Assembly (NCBI GenBank): GCA_947095585.1
Contig: OX352763.1
Span: 114,927,908 to 114,991,907 of the forward strand
Source of the DNA: Nephrocerus scutellatus
Lineage: Eukaryota; Arthropoda; Insecta; Diptera; Pipunculidae
Length of the DNA stretch: 64,000 bases
Reading direction: 5' to 3'
Under the pieces are notes generated by a model. That model searched no databases and had not been told where the DNA came from. It was given only the letters and a program-made list of their open reading frames with translations. The position numbers and the translations under genes are program-made. Shown one piece after another: positions 35,481-62,615 of the stretch (position 1 is its first letter; each line of letters starts with the position of its first letter).

Positions 35481-35975
35481 TTAGTTATTTATTTTATAAC
35501 AACACAAATCCAAATGAAACAAGTGCACTTCTTCGACCTGTACTCCATAGTTCTCAATGCATGTGCGAAGTCTTTTCACCATACTGGCCATAGTTCGTTT
35601 ACAAATTTCCATAGGTATAGATCGGACAACAATTGCTATCCGTTCTTTAACGTAACTAATGTCAGTAGGTCTTGTAGCATACACGCCTTCTTCTACCATT
35701 CCCCATAGCCAGAAATCACATCTGTTGACCGTGCTGGCCAAATGTCCACTCCTTCCAATCCAGCGTCTACCAAATTTTTCATCCAGGAACCCATAAGAAA
35801 TAATTTTCTGGTGCAACATCTTGCTGGAAGTAAGCTGATGTTAGAATACGGGACGGTAGATTATCAACACCAAAATTCTGCAACATATCTTGGTAAGATC
35901 CTCCCGATCATCGAAAAAATATGGACCAAGTACCCCAACTTCGAAATACGGCGCCATACGAGGGGCGATCAATGA
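35481..35975 (-). pseudogene. Transposase C-terminal half (Tc1/mariner superfamily)
   Basis: The frame at 35,819-35,481 is open for 112 codons. The family pattern 'W..RSPDLTP.DFFLWG..K..VYAT.P' appears as RSGHLASTVNRCDFWLWG, so the Pro-Asp-Leu core is lost while DF.LWG and VYATRP remain. The C-terminal MASMVKRLRTCIE.YG is well kept. The piece at 35,975-35,820 is in another frame (GVLGPYFFDDRED). It would have catalysed cut-and-paste transposition; the frameshift and lost residues make activity unlikely. Confidence 0.8.
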
Positions 35976-36227
35976 GTACCTGTGTTTGAAAACAAATGAC
36001 GTTGCTCAGGGAAGTTGACACTACCGCCGTGTACTGTCAGCTGTCAAACGACAACATAATAAATTTCAGACTGGTTCATAAGTTAGTTTTTATTTGGCAG
36101 CTATTTGTAATCACTCGTGTTTCGTGTTTTTCAATAAAATGGAAAATCGATCCGTAATTCGCTTTTTGTTTCTGAAAGGAATAAAAGTGAAGTTTGATGC
36201 TGTCTATGGGGAGAGAGCCGGTGTATT
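35956..36227 (+). pseudogene. mariner-like element, 5' fragment
   Basis: It starts GGGGCGATCAATGAGTACCT, a plausible terminal repeat. A leader is followed by ATG at 36,138, which opens MENRSVIRFLFLKGIKVKFD and AVYGE, the N-terminal helix-turn-helix start of mariner transposases. The frame is cut at 36,227 by an R1-like 3' UTR. It is inserted within the element at 35,437-37,512, giving a datable order of events. Confidence 0.65.
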
Positions 36228-36665
36228 TGGATTACCGTGAAGACCGCCAACAGAGGGTATAATTCAGACACGGATTGATTTTGTAACCTCAATAAACGAT
36301 CATCCACAATATTGCTATTGCAGAATTATCAGTATAGCTGGACTGTAAGGCTCCAACTTCTCACTGATAAGAGCAAGACCGATCTTAAACTGTGCCGATC
36401 GATGGGTCACGTTATTCGCAACTCCACGCCGGGTTAATACTCTACCCGCATTTGGGTGTCAATCACAGCCACCACGATGCTCCCACAAGGGGGACAACCT
36501 CAATAGGCGGGGACGGAAGAACTCCTTCTGTGGGCTCCACGACGAATTTCTGGTCGGATTTTTGTAGTTAGCAATGTAGCAAACTACTGCAGTTTAGTTC
36601 CTTACAACTCAGGTACTGGTGGACGCTTAAACGCCATAATTTCACAACTTAAATCAACTAAGATT
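36228..36665 (-). mobile_element. R1-like LINE 3' UTR copy 2
   Basis: On the + strand this begins GGATTACCGTGAAGACCGCC and aligns with 23,038-23,480 over most of its length (shared AAGGCTCCAACTTCTCACTG, CTACCCGCATTTGGGTGTCA, ACAAGGGGGACAACCTCAAT). It is a 5'-truncated insertion carrying only the 3' UTR, in the same - orientation as the other copies. Confidence 0.75.
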
Positions 36666-36679
36666 AACTTGTCAGTTAA

Positions 36680-36834
36680 TCATAATATTCGGCGCGACAG
36701 ACAGGCGACAGGCCTAGCTTCTCGCGACCATTTGTGTTGTGCATGTATATTTTTTTGGACACACGATGTCCCACCTCTCGCAAATGGGTGACAAACGTTC
36801 CGAGAGTTATAACTTGTCACGGAAAGTTTCTCAC
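36680..36834. mobile_element. tRNA-SINE copy with internal inversion and 14-bp TSD
   Basis: The left part (36,681-36,763) is the 3' end of the SINE on the - strand (ATATTCGGCGCGAC as read on +). The right part (36,764-36,833) is an upstream SINE segment (GTCCCACCTC, GACAAACGTTCCGAGAG) on the + strand. The whole is flanked by a perfect duplication AACTTGTCAGTTAA (36,666-36,679 and 36,835-36,848), so it arrived in one event. The tRNA head is absent. This is the expected product of twin priming with 5' truncation. Confidence 0.85.
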
Positions 36835-36899
36835 AACTTGTCAGTTAACAAGTCAGAACTATACAGCGTGGCCTTGCGACCATTTATGCAGCATTTCTA

Positions 36900-37420
36900 A
36901 TGCCTAGCATTTGCCCTAGCAACCACTCCCCTATAGATAGGGCAGAGTGCTAACATCATAGGATGGCCGTTCAGTTCACAGTTGCGACAGTCCGGCGATT
37001 TGTCGTATTGGTGCAGGCACGTGCCCTTGCCGCCACAACGACGACACACATTCGGCTTCAGAGGGCAGTCCGCCACCCGATGTCCAAATGAAAGGCATCG
37101 GAAGCAGCCAAATCAAGCATTATGCGATCGTACCTTGCACGAAGTCAACTTAATGTAGCAACGGCCAGCATCAAGGAGAGAATCAACCAGCTGGTTAGAA
37201 CCCTCGAGAATTACGTCCGCTCCCGCCCTGGATAGCAATCTTCCGTCGAGGGCCTGGTGTGTTTACTACATTCAGACCTACTCTGGCGAACTTCTCGTTC
37301 TAGCTTATCTTTGATCTTTCCGCGATGCGAATGAAACCATTCCCGAAAGTAGTTTCTTACTATTGACGATGACCCAAATACTTCCATCCAAGCAGTTGCT
37401 ACCTACCTTCTCTCTTCCAA
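36900..37420 (-). pseudogene. LINE ORF1 (gag-like) fragment with CCHC zinc knuckles
   Basis: The - strand reads ALDGRLLSRAGADVILEGSN, DAGRCYIKLTSCKVRSHNA, one TGA, then CFRCLSFGHRVADCPLK (CX2CX4HX4C), NVCRRCGGKGTCLHQYDKSP, DCRNCELNGHPMMLALCP (CX2CX4HX5C). Three closely spaced Cys/His knuckles followed by a short tail are typical of the nucleic-acid-binding ORF1 protein of R1/I/LOA-group LINEs. It binds element RNA in the RNP. Only the C-terminal half is present, with one stop. It sits inside the TIR-bounded element. Confidence 0.8.
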
Positions 37421-37519
37421 ATTAAGTCAGGTGGCCAGTCAAGTCTGCAAAGAATAAAAATTTAAAATTATTTTGTACCATATGGGTGGTAGCATATTTT
37501 TGGACGACCCTGTATTAAG

Positions 37520-38655
37520 CCGTGCTTTGTATCGCTTTATTGCGAAATCGAATAATCGTCACCGAAACTCTAAAGAATTCATTTTTCAAATATTTATTTA
37601 AATTGAATCGTACTGTCGCTTCTACGAAAAACATTCTGATTAAAAATTAATAATAACGATCAGTACGGAACTCAAAGCAATGTTATCGCTGGAGTGCAAA
37701 TATTTGCTCAACATTGTGTGTTCGTCGTTTCATAATGAAGCAAATATCTCTAAAAAAAATGTTCGAGTTCTATAAAGAGTGGAGTTGAGTTGAAAATTAA
37801 ATTACATATCCCTTAAACAGTTTTGTAAACAGAAAACAGTAGACCGACATAAACTAATTTCGAAGAACACGTTTGCGGTCCTATGATATCGTACACGAAC
37901 AAGACACGTATCCACTCCTACTCCTAAAAGGATATCCTTTTTATCACCAACTGAATATGTATTTAGTTTATATCATAATTCAGGATAACTAAGCGCACAC
38001 AAATGCCAGCACACATAACGAGACTGCTCATCTTCCCTTCTACAGACTTGTAGTAGTTATTATCCTTGATGTCAACATATCATTGTAATCATCATTAAAA
38101 TATCTCCATCTATGTCAATCCTTGTAGGTCCTACTGAATATGGTAGCTTAGTCTTCTTTCGTCCTATGGAAATCTGCATAGGGGTCCCGCTCCATCGCTG
38201 GACGTACAAATTTTCTTTTAAATTATAATGTGATGGCAAAGGATGCGGTATGGATAATCACCAGACTGTGTGCTGATGACAGTGAACACTGAAATGAACA
38301 TGAAAATTAGCAATTTATTCACAAACTGCAAAAGATGATGATTATGAGGATGAGTATTAGTTTTTTGAACCAATGCATAGCTGGAGCAAAATACTCTATA
38401 ATGCAAGTGGCGTTTAAAGTACTCTTAAGTGCAAGACGCTTTAATGCTTTACTTCAGGCAATGATGTCAATAGCATCTGCCTAAGTCAGTATGCAGATGA
38501 ACTTATAGAGAATCGTCTCCTCGCCGATATATCAGAGTCTCGGATCACTTTCTCTGACGCAGGTTGAAGCCAATTTGGCAATGCACCAAACGCTATTAAA
38601 CAAAAACCTACGGAAGCTGGGCTAGGCCTTACTAATGTATGGGGCACAGAAACTG
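37520..38655. other. Stretch without recognised features
   Basis: No domain, repeat family or RNA gene recognised. The sequence is AT-rich to about 38,400, then more balanced towards the LINE 3' UTR copy at 38,662. Confidence 0.35.
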
Positions 38656-38661
38656 TCTACT

Positions 38662-39125
38662 GGATTACCGTGAGTACCTGCCTCTCCTTACGGTTATCTC
38701 CCCCGTTCATCTAGGCAGATGTGTCAGTTTAACTCACTGATGGGATAAGGGCTTACCTTATACCATTGCCGATTTATGTGATGATGGCAACTGGTTGTAT
38801 AATGCGCAGCTTCTTCACTCCGAGCATATACTCGCCCTGGCTACACCCACAATAAAATACACCGACGCACCAACGCTAATACCCTACCCGCGTTTGGGTA
38901 TTAAACCACAGCCACTACGATGATTTTGGCTAGGCCGAACTTGGTACACAACCAAAAGTTCGCACAGACTCGGCGGCTTACCTAGGTCATACATACCAAC
39001 TTCCCGTAGTACCGTAGGCCGACCATAGTGAGAACTGGCATTAATAGCCTCGGTTCGTTCGGTATCGTGCCTTGACGAAGATAACCATAGCATCACATCC
39101 ACCTCGAACCACATCATCTGTCCCT
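38662..39125 (-). mobile_element. R1-like LINE 3' UTR copy 3
   Basis: The + strand begins GGATTACCGTGAGTACCTGC, with shared ACTCACTGATGGGATAAG and CTACCCGCGTTTGGGTATTA blocks. It is more diverged from copies 1 and 2 and closer to copy 4 (AACTTGG...CAACCAAA and CCGTAGTACC). The start base is the same as in the other copies, marking the 3' terminus of the element. Confidence 0.65.
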
Positions 39126-39607
39126 ACCAAGGATACCAAGGTATCATAGGCTACATCACAGACCTGCAATGTATAACCGGGCTACTAAATACAACGATAG
39201 ATGACATTTAATACCATCAGTCTAGTCAATCTAAAGTGCCTAATATCCTACTCATTGATAGAGTAAGATAGAACGGCCTATTGGGGTATATATGGGGCAA
39301 AGGATGCCTCTTCTCCAGTCTTCTGAACTCGTTTTTTCCTACATTACCTGCGCTTTAAGTTCATAAAATGGTTGATGTAATGCGGGTCCTCCAGATTTAA
39401 TCTGATGCCATCTGACACCGAGGCCTTATTATTTTTAAGCCGATATATCGCTCTGTCTAACTGCTGCTTCGCTTGGTGGCGGCAGCATTGTGTAGTCATC
39501 AGTTTTTAGTGAAACCTTCAATTCCACAGTTAACCAGTTTTTTATTTAGGTATAAGCACAGTAATTACTAAATATTTATTATCTATAATTCAATTGTTTC
39601 AATTTTC

Positions 39608-40785
39608 GATCAGACCTTTAGCGCCCAGTGCCGGAACACCATTGCTCAAGTATACCCGGTCCAATATTTCTACCTCAAATTTCCTTCCGAAACAGTGCTC
39701 ACTGACCACAATGTCGGGGATAGTGCAGAACATGTCTCTTTCAGGAATTAGGTCAAGAATTGACAGCTTCTAGTGCTGTCGTAGGGCACCCTTTATACCC
39801 AGACAGGCAGCTCTGTGTAGCTTCTGAAGCTTAGTTGCCGTTGTCCGTTCAAGAACTTTCGGCCACCAAACGATGGCCGCGTACGTGATAATAGGTCTCA
39901 CCATCATTGTAAATCCAATAAACCATTTTAGTATTTAGACCACAAGGTCCTAGTGGGGCGTTCGATGGCGGACTTGATATGAAAATTCCAGTTTAGCCGT
40001 TTATTAAGGATGACGCCGAGATATTTAACCTCACTGGAACGTGGTGCCTTTGATGATGATAGGGGTCCCAAATCGACCAGTCTTCTTTTCCTGAAAGGCA
40101 CTAGAACGGTTTTGCAAGAATTAATGGGTAGTCCTTCTCTGTTGCAGCATTCCAAAACGTGTTGCATGACACGAATGATAGTCGTGCAATGCTTACCACT
40201 AATTAAAATCGCCAAATCGTCTGCATAATCAATGGCTATGCAGCCTGTTCTGTGAAGATCGACTAGAAGATTGTCAATGTTTAGTGACCATAGAAGGGGA
40301 AAAAGCACTCCTCCTTGGGGACATCCCTTAACAAGGCAGTCACAGACACAGACACTCCTTGCGAGGATGAAATAATATCTTGACTACAAGCACGGCCCCT
40401 ATCCAATGATTGGTCCAGAAAGAACTCCTCATTGGGGACATTCCTTCACTGCAGTCACAGACACAGACCCTCCTCCCTAGGAGGAAATAATATCTCGACT
40501 GCAAGCATAGCCCTTATCCAATGATTGGTCGAGTCTTCGATACCTCTGCTACTGATTGCCCTTGCAATAGAGTCGTAGCTAGTGTTAATGTCAATGTATG
40601 GCACACAGGTCCACTTCCTTGGAACGAAAAGTTCTTCTATCTTCTTTACACGATAGTGAATGGCACCTTCTGTGCTCTTGCCTTTCTGTATACAAACCGA
40701 CTTGAGTGCAGACGAGAAGATAATTCTAACCGGCCTCTAGTTTGAGCATCAGTAAGTCTCTCCATGGTTTTGAGGACATGAAGTG
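39608..40785 (-). mobile_element. LOA/R1-group LINE, RT palm and thumb
   Basis: The open - frame at 40,308-39,928 has the RT catalytic box IAIDYADDLAILISGKH and GLPINSCKTVLVPFRKRRL, then VKYLGVILNKRLNWNFHIKS. The thumb continues in broken frames to 39,608. It is the same family as 7,326-8,780. YADD is intact. An internal tandem duplication of about 115 bp lies at 40,307-40,535, upstream of YADD. The element's N-terminal part probably continues at 41,540-42,200 beyond an inserted R1-like 3' UTR. Confidence 0.85.
40307..40535. repeat. 115-bp tandem duplication inside LINE RT
   Basis: Two adjacent copies share ACTCCTC.TTGGGGACAT, GCAGTCACAGACACAGAC, GGA.GAAATAATATCT and CCTATCCAATGATTGGTC-like blocks. 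The second starts near 40,422. It destroys the RT block ahead of YADD. The copies differ at about 10-15% of sites, so the duplication is not recent. Confidence 0.75.
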
Positions 40786-40786
40786 T

Positions 40787-41345
40787 CATTGGATTTACGT
40801 GAATACCTCCATTGAATGGTTTACCCCACGGTCCTCTTCGGACTTGGATTCGTTATACGACAATCAACGTCCATCATAGACTGATGTGCCAGTATTAACT
40901 CAATGGTAAGAGCAGGACCTATCTTAAATCCCTGCCGATCTTTGGTTTTTCGACAACCGGTTGATTTATGCAACTCCACAGAGAGCACATCATCGCACCG
41001 GTAACATCAGGAAGGATACTGATGAACCAAAGATTTTTGGTAACATCAGCCCCCAAACTGATGTTACCATGCTAGCGCTCTACCCGCATTTGGGTAGTAA
41101 ACCACCAGCCACTACGTAGGCCGAAGCCAGAATAAACTGGACCTCAACCAAAGGTTGGCCCAGACTCATTCAAACCTCCAAGGAGATTAAACCTTATCTG
41201 TAGGCAGCCAACCCCCGTAGTACCAACGCGACCTTGGTGAGATCTGCCATCAAGGGACTCAGCTCTTTTAGAATGAGTGCCTGGGCGATTGCAAAAGCAG
41301 ACCCTGGCAGCACGTTCGTCCGGAACCTCGTATCCTATCATTTGA
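40787..41345 (-). mobile_element. R1-like LINE 3' UTR copy 4
   Basis: The + strand begins GGATTTACGTGAATACCTCC and contains CGGTCCTCTTCGGACTTGGA (shared with copy 1), GAGCAGGACCTATCTTAAAT (shared with copies 1 and 2) and CTACCCGCATTTGGGTAGTA. It also holds a short local duplication around 41,005-41,070 (GGTAACATCAG...CTGATG). It splits the LOA/R1-like RT copy into 39,608-40,785 and 41,540-42,200. Confidence 0.7.
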
Positions 41346-41539
41346 CACTAGGATATCAGCTCTAATATCCTAGGCCGCCTGGGATAGAAACTATCCCAGG
41401 CACAACGCAACGCCATTGTATGGTAGGAGCGCTTCATGCTTAAAAACAGCGCCCATTCTGACATTTTTTAAAGAAGCCCCCTGCCACTATAATCTACCGA
41501 GTATGACCAAGTATCAGACTTATAATAACCAGACAGCTA

Positions 41540-42200
41540 AGTAAGATACAGCGGCCCCCTCGGGGGGTTTTCAGGACAATTGATGTTACACTCTACTGCC
41601 AGGTTTGGGGATAAATATCACATTTACCTGTCTCCAGATAATAGGAATGTACCCCCAATTGTAGCTGGCTCTAAATAAATCAATCATACGCGGTAGGATA
41701 AGATCTATCGCTTTGATCTATCGTTTGAAAGAGACTACTTCCGGACTGAAGATTTTGCCGGATAAACTATTTACCCTACTAGTAATACAGATGCGTTCGG
41801 GTACATGTAGGGTGCACGAGTAGACGAACCTGGGAAATGGACCTGGAATAAGGTTCTGATTATATCCTCACGGTCCGACATGTAGGTGCCATCGGCCTTT
41901 TTTAATAAACCTACACAGTTTGTCTGATCCTAAACTAATGCTTAATGGATTCGTGCAGCTACTGGCATTTCGATAATGTTTTCGCATCATTTCCTCCATG
42001 TGGCACGTTTCGATCGTCTTAGTTCGGAGTTATACTCCGTAATGGCGAACCTATATTCCTCCCAACTTTTCGTGCGTTTAGCAGAGTTGAATAGTTTTCT
42101 GGCTTTCTTCCTAAGAAAGCTAGTTAGCTGGTCTTTTCACCAGGGAACCTTTCGTTTACACAAGCTGGTTTTAGGGTCCTATTACTTGACTGTAGTGGGG
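41540..42200 (-). pseudogene. LOA/R1-group LINE, linker to RT entry
   Basis: The - strand reads AKRTKSWEEYRFAITEYNSE and LRRSKRATWRK (42,110-41,990), then ADGTYMSDREDIIRTLFQVH and FPGS (41,930-41,840), and WGYIPIIWRQVNVIFIPKPG (41,660-41,570). This is the standard order of the EN-RT linker and RT block 1/2 in R1/LOA LINEs ('AKR..W..YK..L..YN..IR.AKR.SWR', 'HFPG', 'W....VVFIPKPGK'). Frames shift between pieces. Confidence 0.8.
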
Positions 42201-42239
42201 TTCTATTTTTTATTTAATTTTTGTATTGTTGTCAAATAA

Positions 42240-43261
42240 CTTTGCCATTATACGAGTATACCCCGAGACATTTTTCATTAAAAAGCCAATCATGGGCGTC
42301 ATAAAGTTTGTTATTTGCTCTATAGAGAACTGTCCCAAACAACACCATTTTTATGGACATTCCTTAAATTTTACAAAAATACAAAAATTTGATACAAAAC
42401 ACTCAGCTAACGATAAGAAAGTTGTTAGGGAAGTAGTACACAGGAGCTAGTTCCTGCATAGAACATTCCGGTTTACATTTTCTTCTTTGGCTAAAAAACA
42501 GAATATATAAAAAAATAAATGCAACTTGAGAGTAAAGCCTTTTCCTGGCATTCCTTACGATTTATTACATCCTTGAAAGTATTTCACAGCAATTCCAACT
42601 GTCGAGTACATACCTGAACGCAATATGAGTCTCAAAGCAATGCCCAATTCGGATGGACTTTCTGCATTGCGATTTCCAGGTAACTGCGCTTCAATTCATC
42701 CCCTCACACATGGATTCATGCAATTTCGTTTCCTAAAAATGTATCGATGAGAACAATTTACCAAAAAAAAGTCCTTATTTTGCCTTCTTGCCTTATAACG
42801 AAACTACTTAAGGAACAAATGAGGTCAATTGAAAGAGTTAGCTTTGTTTATGGTTCAGTTGTGGTTTTGACTCTTCAGCCACATACCAGAAGTAGGACGA
42901 CTTCCGAAAATAATGGCCTTTATTGTCCTTTTCTTTATTTCATTGAGTTTTCACGATGAACGTCCCTTAAACTTTCTCTTCCTTTCTTTCTTTGAGTTTT
43001 CGGGATGAAGGTTTTTTATTTCTTTGCATTGCATGTCTCTTGGGTGGAAAAGGACATTGTCGTTGTAGGCATTGTAGAGCTTTTTGTCCAAATCAACATG
43101 GAATTGTAGGTTATTTGTGGATCAATAAGTTTCCTTCAATGCCGAATGATTTCCAAAAAGCAAATATTTCCATATGGTGAAGACTTTCAAGCAATTGCCT
43201 GGACTATAACGTAACATTTTTGAATAACAATTAAAACAAAATTTCTTTTGATTTCTTGCAG
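42240..43261 (+). other. Intron (3' part) of the PLEKHH-like gene
   Basis: No transposon recognised. The interval ends with the acceptor TTCTTTTGATTTCTTGCAG at 43,243-43,261. Since the following exon opens in mid-protein (no start Met required; coiled-coil partner sequence expected upstream), this is intron sequence. No upstream exon could be identified by eye. Confidence 0.6.
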
Positions 43262-60339
<17,078 letters not shown>

Positions 60340-60617
60340 TAGATGATTGAGAGGAGAAGTGTCGGAAGGATGCAATGAATTTTTGTTTTGTTTTCAATTT
60401 CTGACCACGCTAGAGAGAGTCATTGCATGAGGAGGGAAGGACTTAAAAGAGATGATTAGTAGATGAGCACTTTTTTGACAATAAGCGACAGACTTAAGGC
60501 TCCGTGGGTGTCCCGCGTTCTTTTTGATGAAGCCTTAATGCTCACGATAATCGAAGAAAGAGATTTGTCGGAAATGTTGCCAATTAACTGAGCTGATGGG
60601 TATGGAATGTATTGAGA
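60340..60617 (+). other. Probable 3' UTR of the PLEKHH-like gene
   Basis: Directly follows the TGA (a further in-frame TGA/TAG cluster lies within 15 bases). No clear AATAAA was seen close by, so the UTR end is unknown and may include the minisatellite. Confidence 0.5.
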
Positions 60618-60945
60618 GAAGAAGATGTTTAAGAAAAAGAAGATGTTGAAGGAGAAAAAGATGTTGCAGGAGAAAAAGATGTTGAAGGAGAATAAGATGT
60701 TGAAGAAAAGGAGGATGTTGCAGGAGAAGATGTTGAAGGAGAACAAGATGCTCAAGAAAAGGAGGATGTTGCAGGAGAAGAAGATGTTGCAGGAGAAGAA
60801 GATGTTGGATGAGAACAAGATGTTGAAGGAGAACAAGATGTTGAAGAAAATGAAGATGTTGAAGGAGAACAAGTTGTTAAAGGAGACCAAGATGCTGAAG
60901 AAAAGGAAGATGTTGAAGAAGAAATAGAAGTTGAAGAAAAAAAGA
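60618..60945 (+). repeat. AAGATGTTGAAGGAG minisatellite
   Basis: About 18 units of 15 or 18 bp, with consensus GAAGATGTTGAAGGAGAA and variants GCAGGA, AAGAAAAGG. One frame gives M-L-K-E-K-K repeats, another an acidic E-D-V-E-G-E repeat that continues past the array into EEEIEVEEKKKAIDDLKNL before a stop. Located 280 bp after the host stop codon. Array purity suggests it is young; both frames lack supporting gene structure. Confidence 0.93.
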
Positions 60946-62490
60946 AGGCTATCGACGATTTAAAAAACTTGTTTTTCGTGCAGTTCTCCATTTAATTCGC
61001 CCAAATGTATGAGTCCAATCTATGTGTCAGTCTGTTAGCGTATCAAAGTACATTGCTTAAGAGCTTAAGAATATAAATTTCAAATAGTGGACGCTACAGT
61101 TGGTTCATTTGGATGTTCTTTAATTTCATAATGTCACTTGTCAGCCACCAATAAGGCAGCTAATGATTTTTTCACCATGACATTTGTAGAATATCTCCTA
61201 CAAAGTTGGTTCTGAAACGATTTCTAATTCGTACTCGAGTGGTGTTTGTAATATAATTTAAGGTTTAAGGCTTAAACAGCTATATAATTTATATAATATG
61301 CAGAATTATTCTCTTCAAATAGTCTCTATCCGTTCAGTGTTTGCTAAATTGAACTTTTGATACTAAATACTATATAGAAACTGAATGAATAGAATTAATA
61401 TCTCATATGAAATGAGTCGGTCAACTTATCAAAAGGCTTTTCTATATTTTAACGGCGATTTTGGATTTTTTACCCTAACCCATAATATGTAACACATTAA
61501 GTAGAAGACAGAAAATTCTAAATTTTAAACCAATTTGAGAAGTATTTTTTAAGTTAATGAGAATTGTTGTAAATGTTGTTTATGGAAAGTGTCAAATTCA
61601 TTTATTTATTTTATTCGAATACTCTTTATGTTACATGTTCTGAAACATTTATTTATTCATTCAATTTCCAAGAATTATGATTATGATTGTGTAGAAAAAT
61701 TATTTTGGTTTCATTGTTTTTTAACCAAAGATTTATAATTTCATTTTTTCGAATCGATAATTGATAATAAGTGATAATATTTATTTTTAGTGGTTAGATT
61801 ATAAATAATTAAGGTCTATAATTTAGCCACTGAAATCATATATTAATAATATGAAGAAGACCTTAGAAGAAAATATATTTTCAATTTAATTTTTAAGGAA
61901 ATTGTAATTTTCCTTATTGCGAAAGGAAAAATTGTTAGAATTTAAGCGAGAAATAATTTTAATTTGGTGCTAAAATGCTAAAAATTAAGTTCTGTTTAAA
62001 ATAAGAAGAACATTTAATTTAAAAATTAACTAACAACTAACATTGCATTACAAAATTTCATTTATAATGCATCGTTTTTATTTTAATTTCCCTAAAATCA
62101 ATAGTTACAATTTCAATTCTTTTATAAAAAGTAAAAAATCGGATTTTTTAGTAAATTCTTATTTCAAAAATACACTCTTCATATTAAAAACATATAATAT
62201 AATTAATTTCCTTGCAATTTTTGTTAATTTTTTTATTTATAGAATATTATTACATACTTTTCAATTTTTAATTCGAAACTTTTTGCTAAATGTTTAGGAG
62301 AACTCAAGAAATTGAAAAGTTCAAAAGTTCTGTTAAGAACCCGGTATACAGTGCGGATGACTAGATTAGAAGCACATCGTTTTAGGAGATACAATTGATA
62401 TTTTTCTCAGTTATACTCGTATGTCAGGAAAGGAAAAAAAATGATAGAGACATATAGAGTAGTAGAATTAAGAGACAAAACCTAGCCCAA
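60946..62490. other. AT-rich stretch without recognised features
   Basis: Very AT-rich. The 84-codon frame at 62,043-62,297 is Phe/Asn/Ile-rich and reflects base composition. No repeat family recognised. Confidence 0.45.
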
Positions 62491-62492
62491 TT

Positions 62493-62566
62493 GGTTGTTA
62501 CTGGGATTCGAAGCACGAACCTCCTGCTCAGTAGCCACGCGCATTTGCACTAAGCCACGGCGACCT
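62493..62566 (-). mobile_element. tRNA-SINE head, body missing
   Basis: The - strand reads AGGTCGCCGTGGCTTAGTGC ... GGAGGTTCGTGCTTCGAATCCC..AACAACC. It has the A box (TGGCTTAGTGC) and B box (GCTTCGAATCC), each with one change, and stops right after the tRNA-related region. LINE-mediated truncation normally loses the 5' end, so a 3'-truncated head needs another explanation. Confidence 0.75.
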
Positions 62567-62615
62567 AAAAAGATCTATTGTATTGTTGGGTGTTACTAAT
62601 CTAAGAGACTTCATT

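Larger units (their letters stand above)
35437..37512 (-). mobile_element. Tc1/mariner-superfamily element with TIRs, hosting nested insertions
   Basis: The left end CAGTGGTGTCCAAAAAGATG (35,437) and the inverted right end CAGGGTCGTCCAAAAATATG (ending 37,512) form imperfect terminal inverted repeats that continue through CTACCA. TA dinucleotides flank both sides (35,435-36 and 37,513-14), the signature of this superfamily. The - strand holds the transposase C-terminus at 35,975-35,481: GVLGPYFFDDREDL, then WIGRSGHL, CDFWLWGMVEEGVYATRP and ICKRTMASMVKRLRTCIE. The third acidic region has decayed. The N-terminal part is replaced by nested insertions (mariner, R1-like 3' UTR, SINE, gag). Dead, but its boundaries are unusually clear. 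Confidence 0.85.

Noticed and set aside
60625..60927. Lys/Met-rich 100-codon protein
   Set aside because: A translation of the 15/18-bp minisatellite; no start context or conserved part.
62043..62297. Small hydrophobic protein of 84 codons
   Set aside because: Composition follows the extreme AT content; no recognisable motif.
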